From Synechococcales cyanobacterium PMM_0083 (lineage in GTDB: Bacteria > Cyanobacteriota > Cyanobacteriia > Leptolyngbyales > Leptolyngbyaceae), in contig CASBQE010000161.1 in NCBI GenBank assembly GCA_949127665.1, forward strand, positions 1 to 36,453: DNA of 36,453 nucleotides, in the 5' to 3' direction. Position 1 is the stretch's first letter. Every line of letters starts with the position of its first letter. Under the pieces are notes generated by a model that saw only the letters and a program-made list of their open reading frames with translations, did no database searches and was not told the DNA's origin. A program made the position numbers and the translations under genes. Below are positions 23,183 to 32,358 of this stretch, piece by piece.

Positions 23183-24253
23183 ATGTCCTCACCTATTAAA
23201 CTCACGAATCGTCAGCAGCAGGTGCTTTGGGCAACCGTTCGTCATTACATTGCCACCGCAGAACCCGTCGGCTCCGAAGCATTGCTGAAGGAATATAACC
23301 TGAGCGTTAGCGCTGCGACCATCCGCAACTCTATGGGCGTATTGGAAAAAGTTGGGCTGCTTTACCAGCCTCATATTTCCGCTGGACGGGTGCCCTCTGA
23401 TTCGGGCTATCGAATTTATGTCGATAAGCTGCTGACTCCATCGAGTGACTTTGCGCTCCAGATCGAGCAGTTGCTGAGCGATCGCCGCACCCGCGAAGAC
23501 GGTAGCCTGGAAGCCATGCTGCGGGGAGCCGCTCACATTTTGGCAACTGTCAGCGGCTACATTGCCCTGATCACCATGCCCCAAACCTATACGGCGCGTT
23601 TACATCACATTCAACTGGTGCTGGTTGACCCCAATCGAGTGATGCTGATTTTTGTCACTGATTCCTATGAAACCCAGTCGGCTTTACTCGATCTGGCAAC
23701 GGGTGAAGATAATACACCAGCCGAAGTGGAGCTGTTGGAACGAGAATTGCAGATTTTGTCCAACTTTTTGAATAGCCATCTGCGCGGCAAGGCGATCGCT
23801 GAACTCACCCAAATGGATTGGACTGAACTCGATCGCGAATTTCAACGGTATGGCGATTTTCTCAAAAATATTTTGACTGAACTCACACGCCGATCTCAGT
23901 CTCCCGCGCCCACCCAATTGATGATGAGTGGGTTATCGGAGGTGATGCGGCAACCCGAATTTTCCGAAGTGCATCAGGTTCAAACCATCGTGCATTTGCT
24001 CGAAGATGAGCAAGATCAAATCATTCCCCTGATCTTTGAACCGTCCCCCTTTGGCAAGCGTGTCTCCATTCGGATTGGCTCCGAAAATTCTCTAGAGCCG
24101 ATTCGCGCTTGCACCCTAATTTCATCTACTTACTGCAAGGGCACCACGCCAGTGGGCAGCGTTGGCATGTTAGGACCCACGCGGATGGCATATGAAAACG
24201 CGATCGCTTTAGTAGAAGCCACTGCGGACTACATTTCAGAAGCGATTAGTTAA
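23183..24253 (+). CDS. hrcA: Heat-inducible transcription repressor HrcA
   Basis: HrcA represses groESL and related chaperone genes by binding CIRCE operators, and GroEL promotes its activity. The 356-residue protein begins with the winged-helix DNA-binding domain ('[28 protein letters not shown]', '[19 protein letters not shown]', '[18 protein letters not shown]'). It ends with the typical '[30 protein letters not shown]' segment. Length and start are normal. No groEL or dnaK gene lies beside it. Confidence 0.95.
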   Translation: MSSPIKLTNRQQQVLWATVRHYIATAEPVGSEALLKEYNLSVSAATIRNSMGVLEKVGLLYQPHISAGRVPSDSGYRIYVDKLLTPSSDFALQIEQLLSDRRTREDGSLEAMLRGAAHILATVSGYIALITMPQTYTARLHHIQLVLVDPNRVMLIFVTDSYETQSALLDLATGEDNTPAEVELLERELQILSNFLNSHLRGKAIAELTQMDWTELDREFQRYGDFLKNILTELTRRSQSPAPTQLMMSGLSEVMRQPEFSEVHQVQTIVHLLEDEQDQIIPLIFEPSPFGKRVSIRIGSENSLEPIRACTLISSTYCKGTTPVGSVGMLGPTRMAYENAIALVEATADYISEAIS

Positions 24254-24297
24254 GAGAATGGGAAATCGAAACTTGGTTCGTTGACGCTTACGGTTCT

Positions 24298-24954
24298 TTA
24301 GCTGCCATGATAAGGATTGAATTGATGTTGTTTCTTATCCCAAGTGAGGATTTGGTGGGGAAAGGAAAGGGCGATCGCGCTGCAACGTTCGCTGACCAAC
24401 CGAGCATCATCCAATGTGTGGGTGTGAATGCTTAGGACGCTGTTTTCAAATAGCACTCGTGGCATGGGTTGAATTTGGCTTAGCGCTGTCAGCAGAGTCA
24501 TAAAACCAGGATTCCAGCTATCAAACGAGAGAAAATTATTGGTGAGTCGTTCGGGTTCGTTTGCTGCACCCGAACGCTGATTCAGTGCGGTTTGAATGGT
24601 CGCTCCCAGTTCTTCAGAGGTGAACGGCTTGAGTAAGTAGCCAGCAGGTTGTGTAATCTGCGATCGCGTCAGAATTTCATCATCTCTATGGGTCGTCATG
24701 TAGATCACCGGGCAATAGCATTCATGACTAATTTTCCAGGCAGTCGTAATGCCATCCATGTAACCCGACAGGTCAATATCCACCAGCACCACATCAGGCA
24801 GGGTAGCGGTTGCAAACTCTAATGCCCGTTCGCCAGAGTTGACAATGCCCGCGATCGCATAGCCATGACTTCTTAAGGTTGAAGCAATTAGCGCTGCCAT
24901 AGTTGGGGCGCGCTCCACAATCAACACTTTTACTTGAGCAATCGGACGAGTCAT
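24298..24954 (-). CDS. Response regulator with degenerate acidic pocket
   Basis: A 218-residue protein with an N-terminal receiver domain (about 5-125) and a C-terminal part of about 90 residues without a recognisable DNA-binding fold. Phospho-acceptor D59 ('VVLVDIDLSG'), T87/T88 ('IYMTTHRD') and K109 ('YLLKPFT') are in place. The acidic metal pair normally reading 'ED/DD' is E14-R15 ('LIVERAP'), so Mg2+ binding and phosphorylation may be altered. The ATG at 24954 ('MTRPIAQVKVLIVE') fits the domain; the track start adds 51 unlikely Cys-rich residues. No partner kinase lies nearby. The output is unknown. Confidence 0.85.
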   Translation of the reverse strand: MTRPIAQVKVLIVERAPTMAALIASTLRSHGYAIAGIVNSGERALEFATATLPDVVLVDIDLSGYMDGITTAWKISHECYCPVIYMTTHRDDEILTRSQITQPAGYLLKPFTSEELGATIQTALNQRSGAANEPERLTNNFLSFDSWNPGFMTLLTALSQIQPMPRVLFENSVLSIHTHTLDDARLVSERCSAIALSFPHQILTWDKKQHQFNPYHGS

Positions 24955-25317
24955 AGTTCGGCAGCAATGGCAGGGTGGATAACGAGAGCAAAGCGTTTGC
25001 AATAGTGATTCTGCTCTGCAAGCTATTGTTCCCAAACAGCAGACAGTAGCCCCAACCTTTTTTGCAGTTGAGTTATTGGCTATCAGCACTTTCTCCAGTT
25101 CCACCATAGAAGATGCTCAGGTTTGATACTTCATCCATTTTCCTCATCTAGATAGGTGACATTGAAAGCACCCCTATCGCAAGCTAACCAACCGTTTCGC
25201 ACTAGATGAGTGGATGAGCTGCGCGATCGCTGAGGGTGAGATTGAACGCTAGCGAAGCGCTGACTTGTCAGTTCAACGGTAGGATGCAAGAGCAGCCCCA
25301 TTGCTTAAACCGTTCCT

Positions 25318-26424
25318 ATGTCTTCTCAGTCTGAAATTGGCGTTGCCATCGTTGGCACAGGTTTTGGTCAAAAAGTTCACATTCCTGGGTTTCAGGCGCA
25401 TCACCGGACTCGGATTGTGGCGGTCTATCATCGAGAGTTAGCAAAGGCTGAAGCGATCGCTCATGCCCACAATATTCCCCATGCTTGCCAAAGTGTTGAG
25501 GCGATCGCGGCATTGCCAGAGGTGCAGGCAGTCAGCATTTCGACCCCGCCGTTTCTGCATTACGAGATGGCAAAAACGGTGTTGAATGCAGGAAAACATT
25601 TGCTGCTGGAAAAACCGACTACTTTGAATGTGACTGAGGCAAAGGAACTGCATCAGATTGCGATCGCCAAAGAACTCGTCACCACCATGAACTTTGAGTT
25701 TCGCTGCATTCCGGCATGGCAGCGCCTACAAGAATTGCTGACCGAAGGCTATGTGGGCAAACCACGCCTGATCAAAGTGGATTGGCTGGTTTCTAGTCGA
25801 GCCGATGCCGCTCGTGCGTGGAACTGGTACGCCCAGAAGGATTTAGGCGGCGGTGCTTTGGGGGCGATCGGTTCCCACGCCTTTGATTACATTGCTTGGC
25901 TATTTGGCTCTGTTCGCAGGCTGAATGCCCGGTTAAGCGTGGCTGTATCCCAGCGCCCTGATCCACTCAGCGGCGGTAAACTTAAACCAGTCGATGCCGA
26001 TGATGTTTGCCTGATCATGCTGGAATTGGCAGACGGTACGCCTTGCCAAATGACGCTGAGCGCGGCAACTTATCAAGGGCGGGGGCATTGGCTGGAGGTG
26101 TATGGCGATCGCGGCACATTGATCTTAGGCAGTGACAACCAAAAAGATTACGTCCACGGTTTCAACCTCAGGGGCAGCCAAACCGGAGAACCGCTTGTAA
26201 CCCTCGAAATCCCCGATCGTCTCGCCTTTCCGCGCACTTGGGATGATGGACGGATTGCGCCCTTTGTTCGCATCATCGATCGCTGGGTGCAGGGTATCGA
26301 TCAGAGCAAATCCCTAGCGCCATCTTTGCAAGAAGGCGTATATTCCCAAGTGCTGATGGATTTGACGCATCAATCCAACCAAACAGGTACTTGGGTTACC
26401 GTGCCAAACAATGATAAAAGGTGA
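25318..26424 (+). CDS. Gfo/Idh/MocA-family oxidoreductase
   Basis: A 368-residue NAD(P)-dependent dehydrogenase. The N-terminal Rossmann fold starts 'VAIVGTGFGQKVHIPGF'. The conserved 'GKHLLLEKPTTLN' contains the EKP signature, whose Lys helps catalysis. The C-terminal substrate domain has 'DLGGGALGAIGSHAFDYIAWLFG', with His of the G-x-x-x-D/H-x-x-D type motif. Members act on sugars, inositols or biliverdin; the substrate here cannot be told. It is not obviously BvdR, which is shorter. The next gene is 50 bp downstream and may be cotranscribed. Confidence 0.9.
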   Translation: MSSQSEIGVAIVGTGFGQKVHIPGFQAHHRTRIVAVYHRELAKAEAIAHAHNIPHACQSVEAIAALPEVQAVSISTPPFLHYEMAKTVLNAGKHLLLEKPTTLNVTEAKELHQIAIAKELVTTMNFEFRCIPAWQRLQELLTEGYVGKPRLIKVDWLVSSRADAARAWNWYAQKDLGGGALGAIGSHAFDYIAWLFGSVRRLNARLSVAVSQRPDPLSGGKLKPVDADDVCLIMLELADGTPCQMTLSAATYQGRGHWLEVYGDRGTLILGSDNQKDYVHGFNLRGSQTGEPLVTLEIPDRLAFPRTWDDGRIAPFVRIIDRWVQGIDQSKSLAPSLQEGVYSQVLMDLTHQSNQTGTWVTVPNNDKR

Positions 26425-26474
26425 TGGCTTTGCCTTCTCTTCAGCCTGAGTAGTTCCCTTTTCTTAATCCACCG

Positions 26475-27143
26475 ATGTATCGATTCAAAAAGCCTCACGT
26501 CCGACTACGGTTTCTGCTGACCATTACCTTAGCGGCTTTAATCGCAGCAATCTTGCCGGAATGGATATCTTTAGCAGGACGAATCCTTTGCGTTTGGGAT
26601 GGAGCAATGGTGTTTTTTCTAGCCACAACCTGGCTGGTGATGTTGCAGGCAACCCCTAATTTAATGCGGCGCTATGCTCAAAAAGAAGATGCCGGACGAA
26701 CAGCCATTTACATTCTGGTTACGTTTTCTGCCTGCGCTAGTTTATTAGCAATTGGCTTCATTCTCCGGCAATCTCAAACTGTCGCGCCTGCGGTTTTAGC
26801 TTTGCATGTCTTGCTAACGGCAACTACGGTAATCGTGTCTTGGCTGCTAGTGCATACCATTTTTGCGATTCATTATGCTCACGAGTACTATCAATCAGAG
26901 CCAGACCCAAATGACAGCGATACCAATGCACCTAGCCTCGATTTTCCTGATGATATTGAGCCTGACTACTGGGATTTTCTCTATTTCTCGTTTGTGATTG
27001 GCATGACGAGTCAAGTGTCGGATGTTCAGATTACAACTCGCTCAATGCGGCGACTGGCGTTAGTTCACGGTGTCATATCTTTTTTCTTTAACACCACAAT
27101 TCTGGCAATGAGCATCAATCTAATTGCAGGATTGGTGTCCTAG
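26475..27143 (+). CDS. DUF1345 integral membrane protein
   Basis: A 222-residue polytopic protein with about five membrane helices. It shows the DUF1345 hallmarks: 'HYAHEYYQ', then 'DYWDFLYFSFVIGMTSQVSDVQITTRSMRRLALVHGVISFFFNT'. The function of the family is unknown; a potassium-channel-like topology has been noted in some annotations. GC content and codon use look like its neighbours. Confidence 0.88.
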   Translation: MYRFKKPHVRLRFLLTITLAALIAAILPEWISLAGRILCVWDGAMVFFLATTWLVMLQATPNLMRRYAQKEDAGRTAIYILVTFSACASLLAIGFILRQSQTVAPAVLALHVLLTATTVIVSWLLVHTIFAIHYAHEYYQSEPDPNDSDTNAPSLDFPDDIEPDYWDFLYFSFVIGMTSQVSDVQITTRSMRRLALVHGVISFFFNTTILAMSINLIAGLVS

Positions 27144-27183
27144 AATTACTGGTAGTTTTGTCTACGGGCGATCGCTGATAAGG

Positions 27184-27966
27184 TTAGGTGCTATCTTGCC
27201 CAATCAACAGCTTTTCTAGCAGAGTGGATACTTCGGCAGCATGATTCATCACCATTAAATGTCCACCTTTTTCAAGAATGTAATCGGCTTTGATGAAGCG
27301 CATGAGGAAAATGCGATCGCTCGTTCCGTGGATGTGCTGGAGATTTTCAGGAATCTCATCATTTTTCCAAGTCACCACTTTATGAAATGACCATTTAAGA
27401 AACTGCGGATCAATATCTAGCAAAATTGCTTTAAGCATTTGGCGTTCATCCACTGTGTTTATGCTGAAAAACCAGTAGGCAAGCCAGTATCCCGCCCAGA
27501 GCATACTTTTGAAGGGAAACACGCGATGAATAGGGAACCAGCGAAACAGCTTGAAGTAGAACGGAACTTCAGCGCAAGTTTTAGTGCTAGAAATCAAGAT
27601 TACTTTTTCGGTTTCAATCTGCTTGGCAATTTCAACCGCCATGATGCCGCCAAAAGACAATCCTACAAGAATGGGGCGATCGCACTGAATTTGATCGGTC
27701 AAGCGTTTGGCGTAGTCTTGAATTGTCTCACCTCGCTCTGGTTGCTGCCATTGAATATGCACAGGTCGGTAGCCTTCACATTTCAACAGTCGAAACACCC
27801 GCTCATCGGTGCCTAACCCGCTGACAAAGTACACATCTTTGAGCGACTTTTCAAGCTGGTCGGTTGCCTCAGTCTGCCGAACAATTTCCTCCACAACTTG
27901 TTCCGGTGCTTGAGCTAGCTCAGCTTTTACAGATTCTAAAACAGCATCAGACTGAATTTCTGTCAT
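27184..27966 (-). CDS. Alpha/beta-fold hydrolase
   Basis: A 260-residue protein. An acidic helical N-terminal extension (1-43) precedes an alpha/beta hydrolase domain with oxyanion strand 'VYFVSGLGTDERVF', nucleophile S104 in 'VGLSFGGIMAVE', acid 'HGTSDRIF' and catalytic His in 'KGGHLMVMNHA'. The likely activity is carboxylesterase or thioesterase-like; the substrate is unknown. The gene converges on DUF1345 with 40 bp between. The ATG at 27966 is followed directly by the helical extension, which is unusual for this fold and may be a docking segment. Confidence 0.85.
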   Translation of the reverse strand: MTEIQSDAVLESVKAELAQAPEQVVEEIVRQTEATDQLEKSLKDVYFVSGLGTDERVFRLLKCEGYRPVHIQWQQPERGETIQDYAKRLTDQIQCDRPILVGLSFGGIMAVEIAKQIETEKVILISSTKTCAEVPFYFKLFRWFPIHRVFPFKSMLWAGYWLAYWFFSINTVDERQMLKAILLDIDPQFLKWSFHKVVTWKNDEIPENLQHIHGTSDRIFLMRFIKADYILEKGGHLMVMNHAAEVSTLLEKLLIGQDST

Positions 27967-28080
27967 TGCGATCGCTCTCTTAAAAGCCCATCCCTCTATT
28001 GTCAGGTTTTGCCCAAAAAATGCAATAAACCACGCTACATCCCAACTCTCATTAAGTAAGCAGATTCCTCTTATGATCTG

Positions 28081-28183
28081 AGGCTAAAGCACTGATGCCT
28101 TGTGGAACCTGAAGCATGGCCGAATGAATCGGGTGATATAAGGTATCTCGCTGTTGATGAGGTCTGTGAATGGAAGCGATCGC
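28081..28183 (-). repeat. Direct copy of the cofH 3' end (left arm)
   Basis: These 103 bp match 28983-29085 without gaps (12 mismatches, about 88% identity), with the last 38 bp identical. On the minus strand they encode '[29 protein letters not shown]', the tail of CofH. The frame even runs on to a stop. It is a stranded cofH terminus, separated from the intact gene by the vapBC-type pair. Confidence 0.9.
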
Positions 28184-28248
28184 TCAGCAGTTAATTAGCG
28201 ATCGTCAGGCTAAAATCAAAGCACTCTCTATCTTGTGACCTGCTCACT

Positions 28249-28515
28249 ATGAACCTCTCTCCCAACCTGCAACAAGCGATCGCTCAAATTGCAGCCAGCC
28301 AAGGTATTTCACCAGAGCAGTTTATTATCCAAACCCTGACAGAAAAAATAGATCGCCTCAAGCAACCCGTTCCAACTGCCTCAATGTCTCAGACTGGACT
28401 GAGACAAAAAGAAGGTCTTCTGGTCTTCGACACCGAGTCCCTCGATCACGTTGACTTTGATTCACTGATCACTCGAAGTCGTGAAGAATGTAACTGGGAG
28501 CAGATAGGACTGTGA
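28249..28515 (+). CDS. VapB-type antitoxin
   Basis: An 88-residue protein. Its N-terminal half ('LSPNLQQAIAQIAASQGISPEQFIIQTLTEKI') looks like a ribbon-helix-helix or similar DNA-binding segment. The C-terminal half, with acidic and Trp residues ('REECNWEQIGL'), would wrap the toxin. The call rests mainly on its size and position: it ends with a 4-bp overlap with the PIN-domain gene, the classic antitoxin-toxin order. It would repress its own operon and neutralise the toxin. Confidence 0.75.
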   Translation: MNLSPNLQQAIAQIAASQGISPEQFIIQTLTEKIDRLKQPVPTASMSQTGLRQKEGLLVFDTESLDHVDFDSLITRSREECNWEQIGL

Positions 28516-28952
28516 AAGTTCTATTTGACACGTCTGTGATCATTGCTGCTTCGCTTCCAAAGCATCCAAACCACGCCCCATGCTTTGTCCAACTACAGGC
28601 GGCAAAACTGAGTCAAATTCAAGGTTGTCTTTCTACCCATAGTCTGGCAGAACTCTATTCAGTAATGACTCGTATGCCTAGCCAACCTCGAATGTCTCCT
28701 CAAGAAGCCAGAACGTTAATTGAGAGCTACCTCCCATATCTGAAAGCGATTCCATTAGGAACAGCAGATTATCAAGCCGCGCTCGCTCAAATGGCTACCC
28801 TTAATCTACCGGGGGGTGGGATTTTTGATGCCTTAATCGCTCAAGCTGCTCTCAAAATATCAGCAGCCAAAATTCTGACGCTCAATTCCAATCACTTTAC
28901 TCGATTAAATGCTGCGATCGCCCAGATCACACCGGTTCCTGGAGAGGATTAG
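28512..28952 (+). CDS. PIN-domain ribonuclease toxin (VapC-type)
   Basis: A 146-residue PIN-domain protein, probably an RNase that blocks translation when free of its antitoxin. Acidic active-site residues are D6 ('VLFDTSVIIA'), E47 ('SLAELYSVM') and D106 ('GGGIFDALIAQAA'). The fourth position has N125/N127 ('LTLNSNHF') instead of Asp, as in many cyanobacterial members. Its GTG start overlaps the antitoxin stop. The pair is bracketed by direct repeats of the cofH 3' end, which points to acquisition by recombination. Confidence 0.88.
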   Translation: MKVLFDTSVIIAASLPKHPNHAPCFVQLQAAKLSQIQGCLSTHSLAELYSVMTRMPSQPRMSPQEARTLIESYLPYLKAIPLGTADYQAALAQMATLNLPGGGIFDALIAQAALKISAAKILTLNSNHFTRLNAAIAQITPVPGED

Positions 28953-28980
28953 ATTAGCGATAAGGCGATTTTTTCATGCG

Positions 28981-30156
28981 TCAGGCTACGGCACCGATAC
29001 CTTGTGAAACCTGAAGCATGGCTGGATGAATCGGCTGATAAAGCGTGTCTCGCTGTTGATGAGGTCTGTGAATGGAAGCGATCGCGCCCTGCAACTCTGC
29101 GACCTCCAAACAAGTGCCACCTTGAGCGCCTGCCATCGTCGTAATGTGTTCTTCCATCAAGGTGCCGCCCAAGTCATTGCAACCCCACTGCAAAGCTTCG
29201 ACGGCTCCGGCTAAGCCCAGTTTGACCCAGCTCGGCTGATGGTTGACGATCCACCGCCCAAAAAACAGTCTAGCCACAGCAGTTAAATGAAGCGTGTCAG
29301 ATAAAACTGGCTGATCGCGCCCAACCCGGCGACGGAGCGGTTTGGGCGCGGATTGACCCACGAAAGGCAGCAGAATAAATTCTGTGATGTGAGCGGGATA
29401 GTGATTTTGGATGGCAGTTTGTTGCAGCGATCGCACTTGCTCGAAATGGCGAATCTGCTGGGCTGGGGTTTCAATGTGACCCGATAGCATCGTGCTAGTG
29501 GTGGGCATTCCCAAACGGTGCGCGGTGCCCACAATCTCTAACCAAGTCGCGCTATTCGTCTTTTCGGGACAGAGAACTCGCCGCACGTCATCATCCAGCA
29601 CTTCTGCCGCCGTTCCCGGCATAGAGCCAACTCCCGCATTTTGTAATGCGCCGATCACTTGGGAATAACTCAATCCATCTTCTCGTGCAATAAATTGAAC
29701 TTCTTGGGGTGAAAACGCATGAAGATGCAGAGTTGGAAATTGCGTTTTGATGCCAGAAATTATCTGGGTGTAATAAGCCAAGGACGTTCCGTTGACTTTC
29801 GCTTTCAGGTTCAAGCCGCCCTGCATACAGATTTCAGTGGCTCCGCGTTGCACCCCATCCGCCGCTTTTGCCAAAATTTGCTCTAGATCTAGCCAAAAAG
29901 CGCCCTCTTCTCCTTCATCTCGCCGAAACGCACAAAAGCTGCAATGTTGTTCGCAGATGTTGGTGAAGTTAAGGTTGCGGTTGACGACATAGGTGACTGT
30001 TTCCCCTACTAGATCTCGGCGGAGTTGATTTGCAGCCTCTCGGATTTGCAACAGTTCGGCAGGCGATCGCGCATCTAGCAACATAACCCCATCGCCCACC
30101 GATAAATCTTGCCCTAAAAGTGCGCGTTCCAGAATAGACTCAACCGTTTCAATCAT
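28981..30156 (-). CDS. cofH: FO synthase subunit 2 CofH (radical SAM)
   Basis: CofH joins 4-hydroxybenzyl from tyrosine to 5-amino-6-ribitylaminouracil, on the way to the deazaflavin FO, which cyanobacteria use as an antenna in DNA photolyases. The 391-residue protein has the radical-SAM cluster C68-x3-C72-x2-C75 ('[12 protein letters not shown]'), '[12 protein letters not shown]', '[12 protein letters not shown]' and '[14 protein letters not shown]', all typical. The ATG at 30156 ('[13 protein letters not shown]') replaces the TTG start of the track. The partner CofG is not in the window. Confidence 0.93.
   Translation of the reverse strand: MIETVESILERALLGQDLSVGDGVMLLDARSPAELLQIREAANQLRRDLVGETVTYVVNRNLNFTNICEQHCSFCAFRRDEGEEGAFWLDLEQILAKAADGVQRGATEICMQGGLNLKAKVNGTSLAYYTQIISGIKTQFPTLHLHAFSPQEVQFIAREDGLSYSQVIGALQNAGVGSMPGTAAEVLDDDVRRVLCPEKTNSATWLEIVGTAHRLGMPTTSTMLSGHIETPAQQIRHFEQVRSLQQTAIQNHYPAHITEFILLPFVGQSAPKPLRRRVGRDQPVLSDTLHLTAVARLFFGRWIVNHQPSWVKLGLAGAVEALQWGCNDLGGTLMEEHITTMAGAQGGTCLEVAELQGAIASIHRPHQQRDTLYQPIHPAMLQVSQGIGAVA
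28983..29085 (-). repeat. Direct repeat, right arm (within cofH)
   Basis: The native 3' end of cofH, matching 28081-28183. It marks the right boundary of the toxin-antitoxin segment. Confidence 0.9.
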
Positions 30157-30199
30157 CACAAGGGTTTCAGCTAGCAATATCAACCTAGCCTAACGCAGC

Positions 30200-30961
30200 T
30201 TACTCGTCTGGGAGGTAAAGCATCCCTAAAAGCTGATCGGCATGATCTAAATTGCCCACAATGCGGCGAGTGGGTTGAGGCCACGCTCTGACAAGGGTTG
30301 GAGTGGCGGTCACATGGTCGATTTCAGCCTGTTCTGGATGCTGAGTTACATCGATAACTTTCAACGTGTAGGGCTGATTGAGCGATCGCTCTAGCAAAGC
30401 ATGAATTTTGTGCAACGTCCGCTCTGTTGCCATGCTGTGCCCTGATACAAATAATCTCAGCACATAGCCTTGGGGATTGGTCGATTCCTGGCGAGTGGTA
30501 GCTCCTAGCTTAAACAAAGGAACCGTTGGAGTATGGGAGGCTGCTCGCTTGTATTGCACCACGAGATCGTGAGATTCCCAGAGTTGAGGGAAGCGATCGC
30601 GGTAAGTGGTCAGCACCATCGGCTCACACATTTCTAGTTGCAGTGGCGCAACCTGCCAGATCAGGTCATGAAAGCCAAACACTGCATTGAGCAACGGTTG
30701 ATAGTGGAAAACCAAGGGTGAAACTTCTGCGATCTGCTGCAACTTCTGCGTGTGCGGATCAAAAAACTGATCTACCGTTGCCCCATAGCAAGGCACTAAA
30801 AAGTGAGGAGGTTCAGACAATCCCAGTAGATTTTGCAGCATTCCACAAAGATCCAGATGCCAACGCACCTGCTTTTGGGGATCAATGCAGTAGATTAGAT
30901 CGCCGCCGGGAGTAAACAACGCAATGCCTTTGAATACCTCCGGCGATCGATCTAAAATCAT
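30200..30961 (-). CDS. KaiB-fold protein with unknown N-terminal domain
   Basis: A 253-residue protein. Residues 166-249 resemble the KaiB/SasA-N thioredoxin-like fold: 'YVLRLFVSGHSMATERTLHKI' opens it, followed by 'YTLKVIDVTQHPEQAEIDHVTATPTLVRAWPQPTRRIVGNL', as in KaiB. The first 160 residues form a separate domain I do not recognise ('VFKGIALFTPGGDLIYCID'). KaiB proper is about 100 residues and works with KaiA/KaiC, which are absent here. The ATG at 30961 is preferred to the TTG at 30979. It follows pilT by 26 bp on the same strand, so a role in pilus or motility control is suggested, not shown. Confidence 0.8.
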   Translation of the reverse strand: MILDRSPEVFKGIALFTPGGDLIYCIDPQKQVRWHLDLCGMLQNLLGLSEPPHFLVPCYGATVDQFFDPHTQKLQQIAEVSPLVFHYQPLLNAVFGFHDLIWQVAPLQLEMCEPMVLTTYRDRFPQLWESHDLVVQYKRAASHTPTVPLFKLGATTRQESTNPQGYVLRLFVSGHSMATERTLHKIHALLERSLNQPYTLKVIDVTQHPEQAEIDHVTATPTLVRAWPQPTRRIVGNLDHADQLLGMLYLPDE

Positions 30962-30987
30962 AGCCAAGGGCTTGTTCAAATCGTAAG

Positions 30988-32358
30988 TTACACCCGCCCC
31001 CGCAGAATTTGAGCCATTTCATTTGGTTTTGGCGACATTTCCAGCGCTGTCTCCTCGGTAATCATGCCCGCTTCATAAAGCTTGTAGAGGGATTGGTTCA
31101 TATTACACATCCCATCAAAGGTACATCGCGGCATTAATTGCTCAACTTCGTCGAGATCGCCCCGGCGGATGTAGTCTTTAATCGCATCGGTGTTAATCAA
31201 AATGTCGTGGAAGGCAGCGCGTTTACCATCCGTTGTGCGGCATAGCCCTTGAGAAATGACCGCAACCATAGATTCTGCGATCGAAACTCGAATTGGCTCC
31301 TGCTGATCGGGTTCAAAAAGCTGAAGAATCCGCTCGATGGTTTTGACGGCGCTGTTGGTGTGCAGTGTGCCCATAACCAAGTGCCCCGTTTGAGCGGCTT
31401 TGAGGGCAGTGTTGACGGTTTCGCGATCGCGCATTTCCCCAATCAAGATCACATCTGGATCTTCCCGCAAAGCAGCTTTGAGGGCATTGTCAAACTTGCG
31501 CGTGTGAATGCCCACTTCGCGATGTTTGATCAAAGCTTTTTTACTGCGATGCACAAACTCAATTGGATCTTCAATCGTAATAATATTTTTAGGCATCTCC
31601 TTATTCATATAATCCACCATTGCCGCCATCGTGGTGGATTTGCCTGAACCTGTCGGTCCAGTAATTAAGATTAAGCCTTTGTGATAGTGGCAAATATCCT
31701 TGAAAATAGGCGGCAGATTCAATTGCTCAATCGTGAGAATTTTCATGGGAATCAGCCGCATCACCATGGCAGGACCATAGAGTGAATCGAAGATGTTAAG
31801 CCGAACCCGCGCAAAATCGTATTGGGTCGCACCATCAAACTCTAGCGTTTCTTCAAACCGATGAATTTCTGCATCGGTGAGGATTTCTTGAAGCCAGCTA
31901 TAGAAGGTCTCGCGATCGGTATCGGGCCACGCCGTGTGATCCATTTCTCCCCGATTTCGATAGCGGGGCACTTCGCCAACCCCAACGTGAACGTCGGAAT
32001 ATCCTTTATCAAAAGCGGTACGCACCAGTTCAGAAAGAGTTGGCGAACCGTTTGTAGGAACCCGACGAGAAGTGACAGGTGCAGGTGCAGTGGGTGCTGC
32101 CGTAGAACGGTGCCCAGCGGCAGGGGGCGCTTGCGGCGGAGAAGACGAAATGACTGTAGCTGTTCCACCGAGATGAGCAGGAGGAGCGTGGGGCGACACC
32201 ATTGTTGCACTATCCGCAGCGGAAGAGACCATCGTTGGAGGGTTCATTTGCTGAGTAGCAATAGCTGTTGCTCCATTATTTACGGCTCTTGGTGGTGGCG
32301 GAGCAGGAGGAATCCGGGACGGTGGGGGAGCACTAGGTTGACGCTGGGATTCAGTCAT
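30988..32358 (-). CDS. pilT: Type IV pilus retraction ATPase PilT, with proline-rich head
   Basis: A 456-residue hexameric secretion ATPase that drives pilus retraction in twitching and phototaxis. Walker A 'LITGPTGSGKSTTM', the Asp box 'DPDVILIGEMRDRETV', and the His box 'GHLVMGTLHTNSAVKTIERILQLF' are intact. Unusually, the first 100 or so residues are Pro/Ala/Thr-rich low complexity ('PPPSRIPPAPPPPRAV'), longer than typical PilT and probably a flexible docking tail. Cyanobacteria often have two PilT paralogues, and I cannot say which this is. The 466 bp upstream hold no gene. Confidence 0.92.
   Translation of the reverse strand: MTESQRQPSAPPPSRIPPAPPPPRAVNNGATAIATQQMNPPTMVSSAADSATMVSPHAPPAHLGGTATVISSSPPQAPPAAGHRSTAAPTAPAPVTSRRVPTNGSPTLSELVRTAFDKGYSDVHVGVGEVPRYRNRGEMDHTAWPDTDRETFYSWLQEILTDAEIHRFEETLEFDGATQYDFARVRLNIFDSLYGPAMVMRLIPMKILTIEQLNLPPIFKDICHYHKGLILITGPTGSGKSTTMAAMVDYMNKEMPKNIITIEDPIEFVHRSKKALIKHREVGIHTRKFDNALKAALREDPDVILIGEMRDRETVNTALKAAQTGHLVMGTLHTNSAVKTIERILQLFEPDQQEPIRVSIAESMVAVISQGLCRTTDGKRAAFHDILINTDAIKDYIRRGDLDEVEQLMPRCTFDGMCNMNQSLYKLYEAGMITEETALEMSPKPNEMAQILRGRV

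Noticed and set aside
30200-30961. Bona fide circadian clock kaiB
   Set aside because: The protein is two and a half times too long, has an extra N-terminal domain, and no kaiA or kaiC lies nearby.
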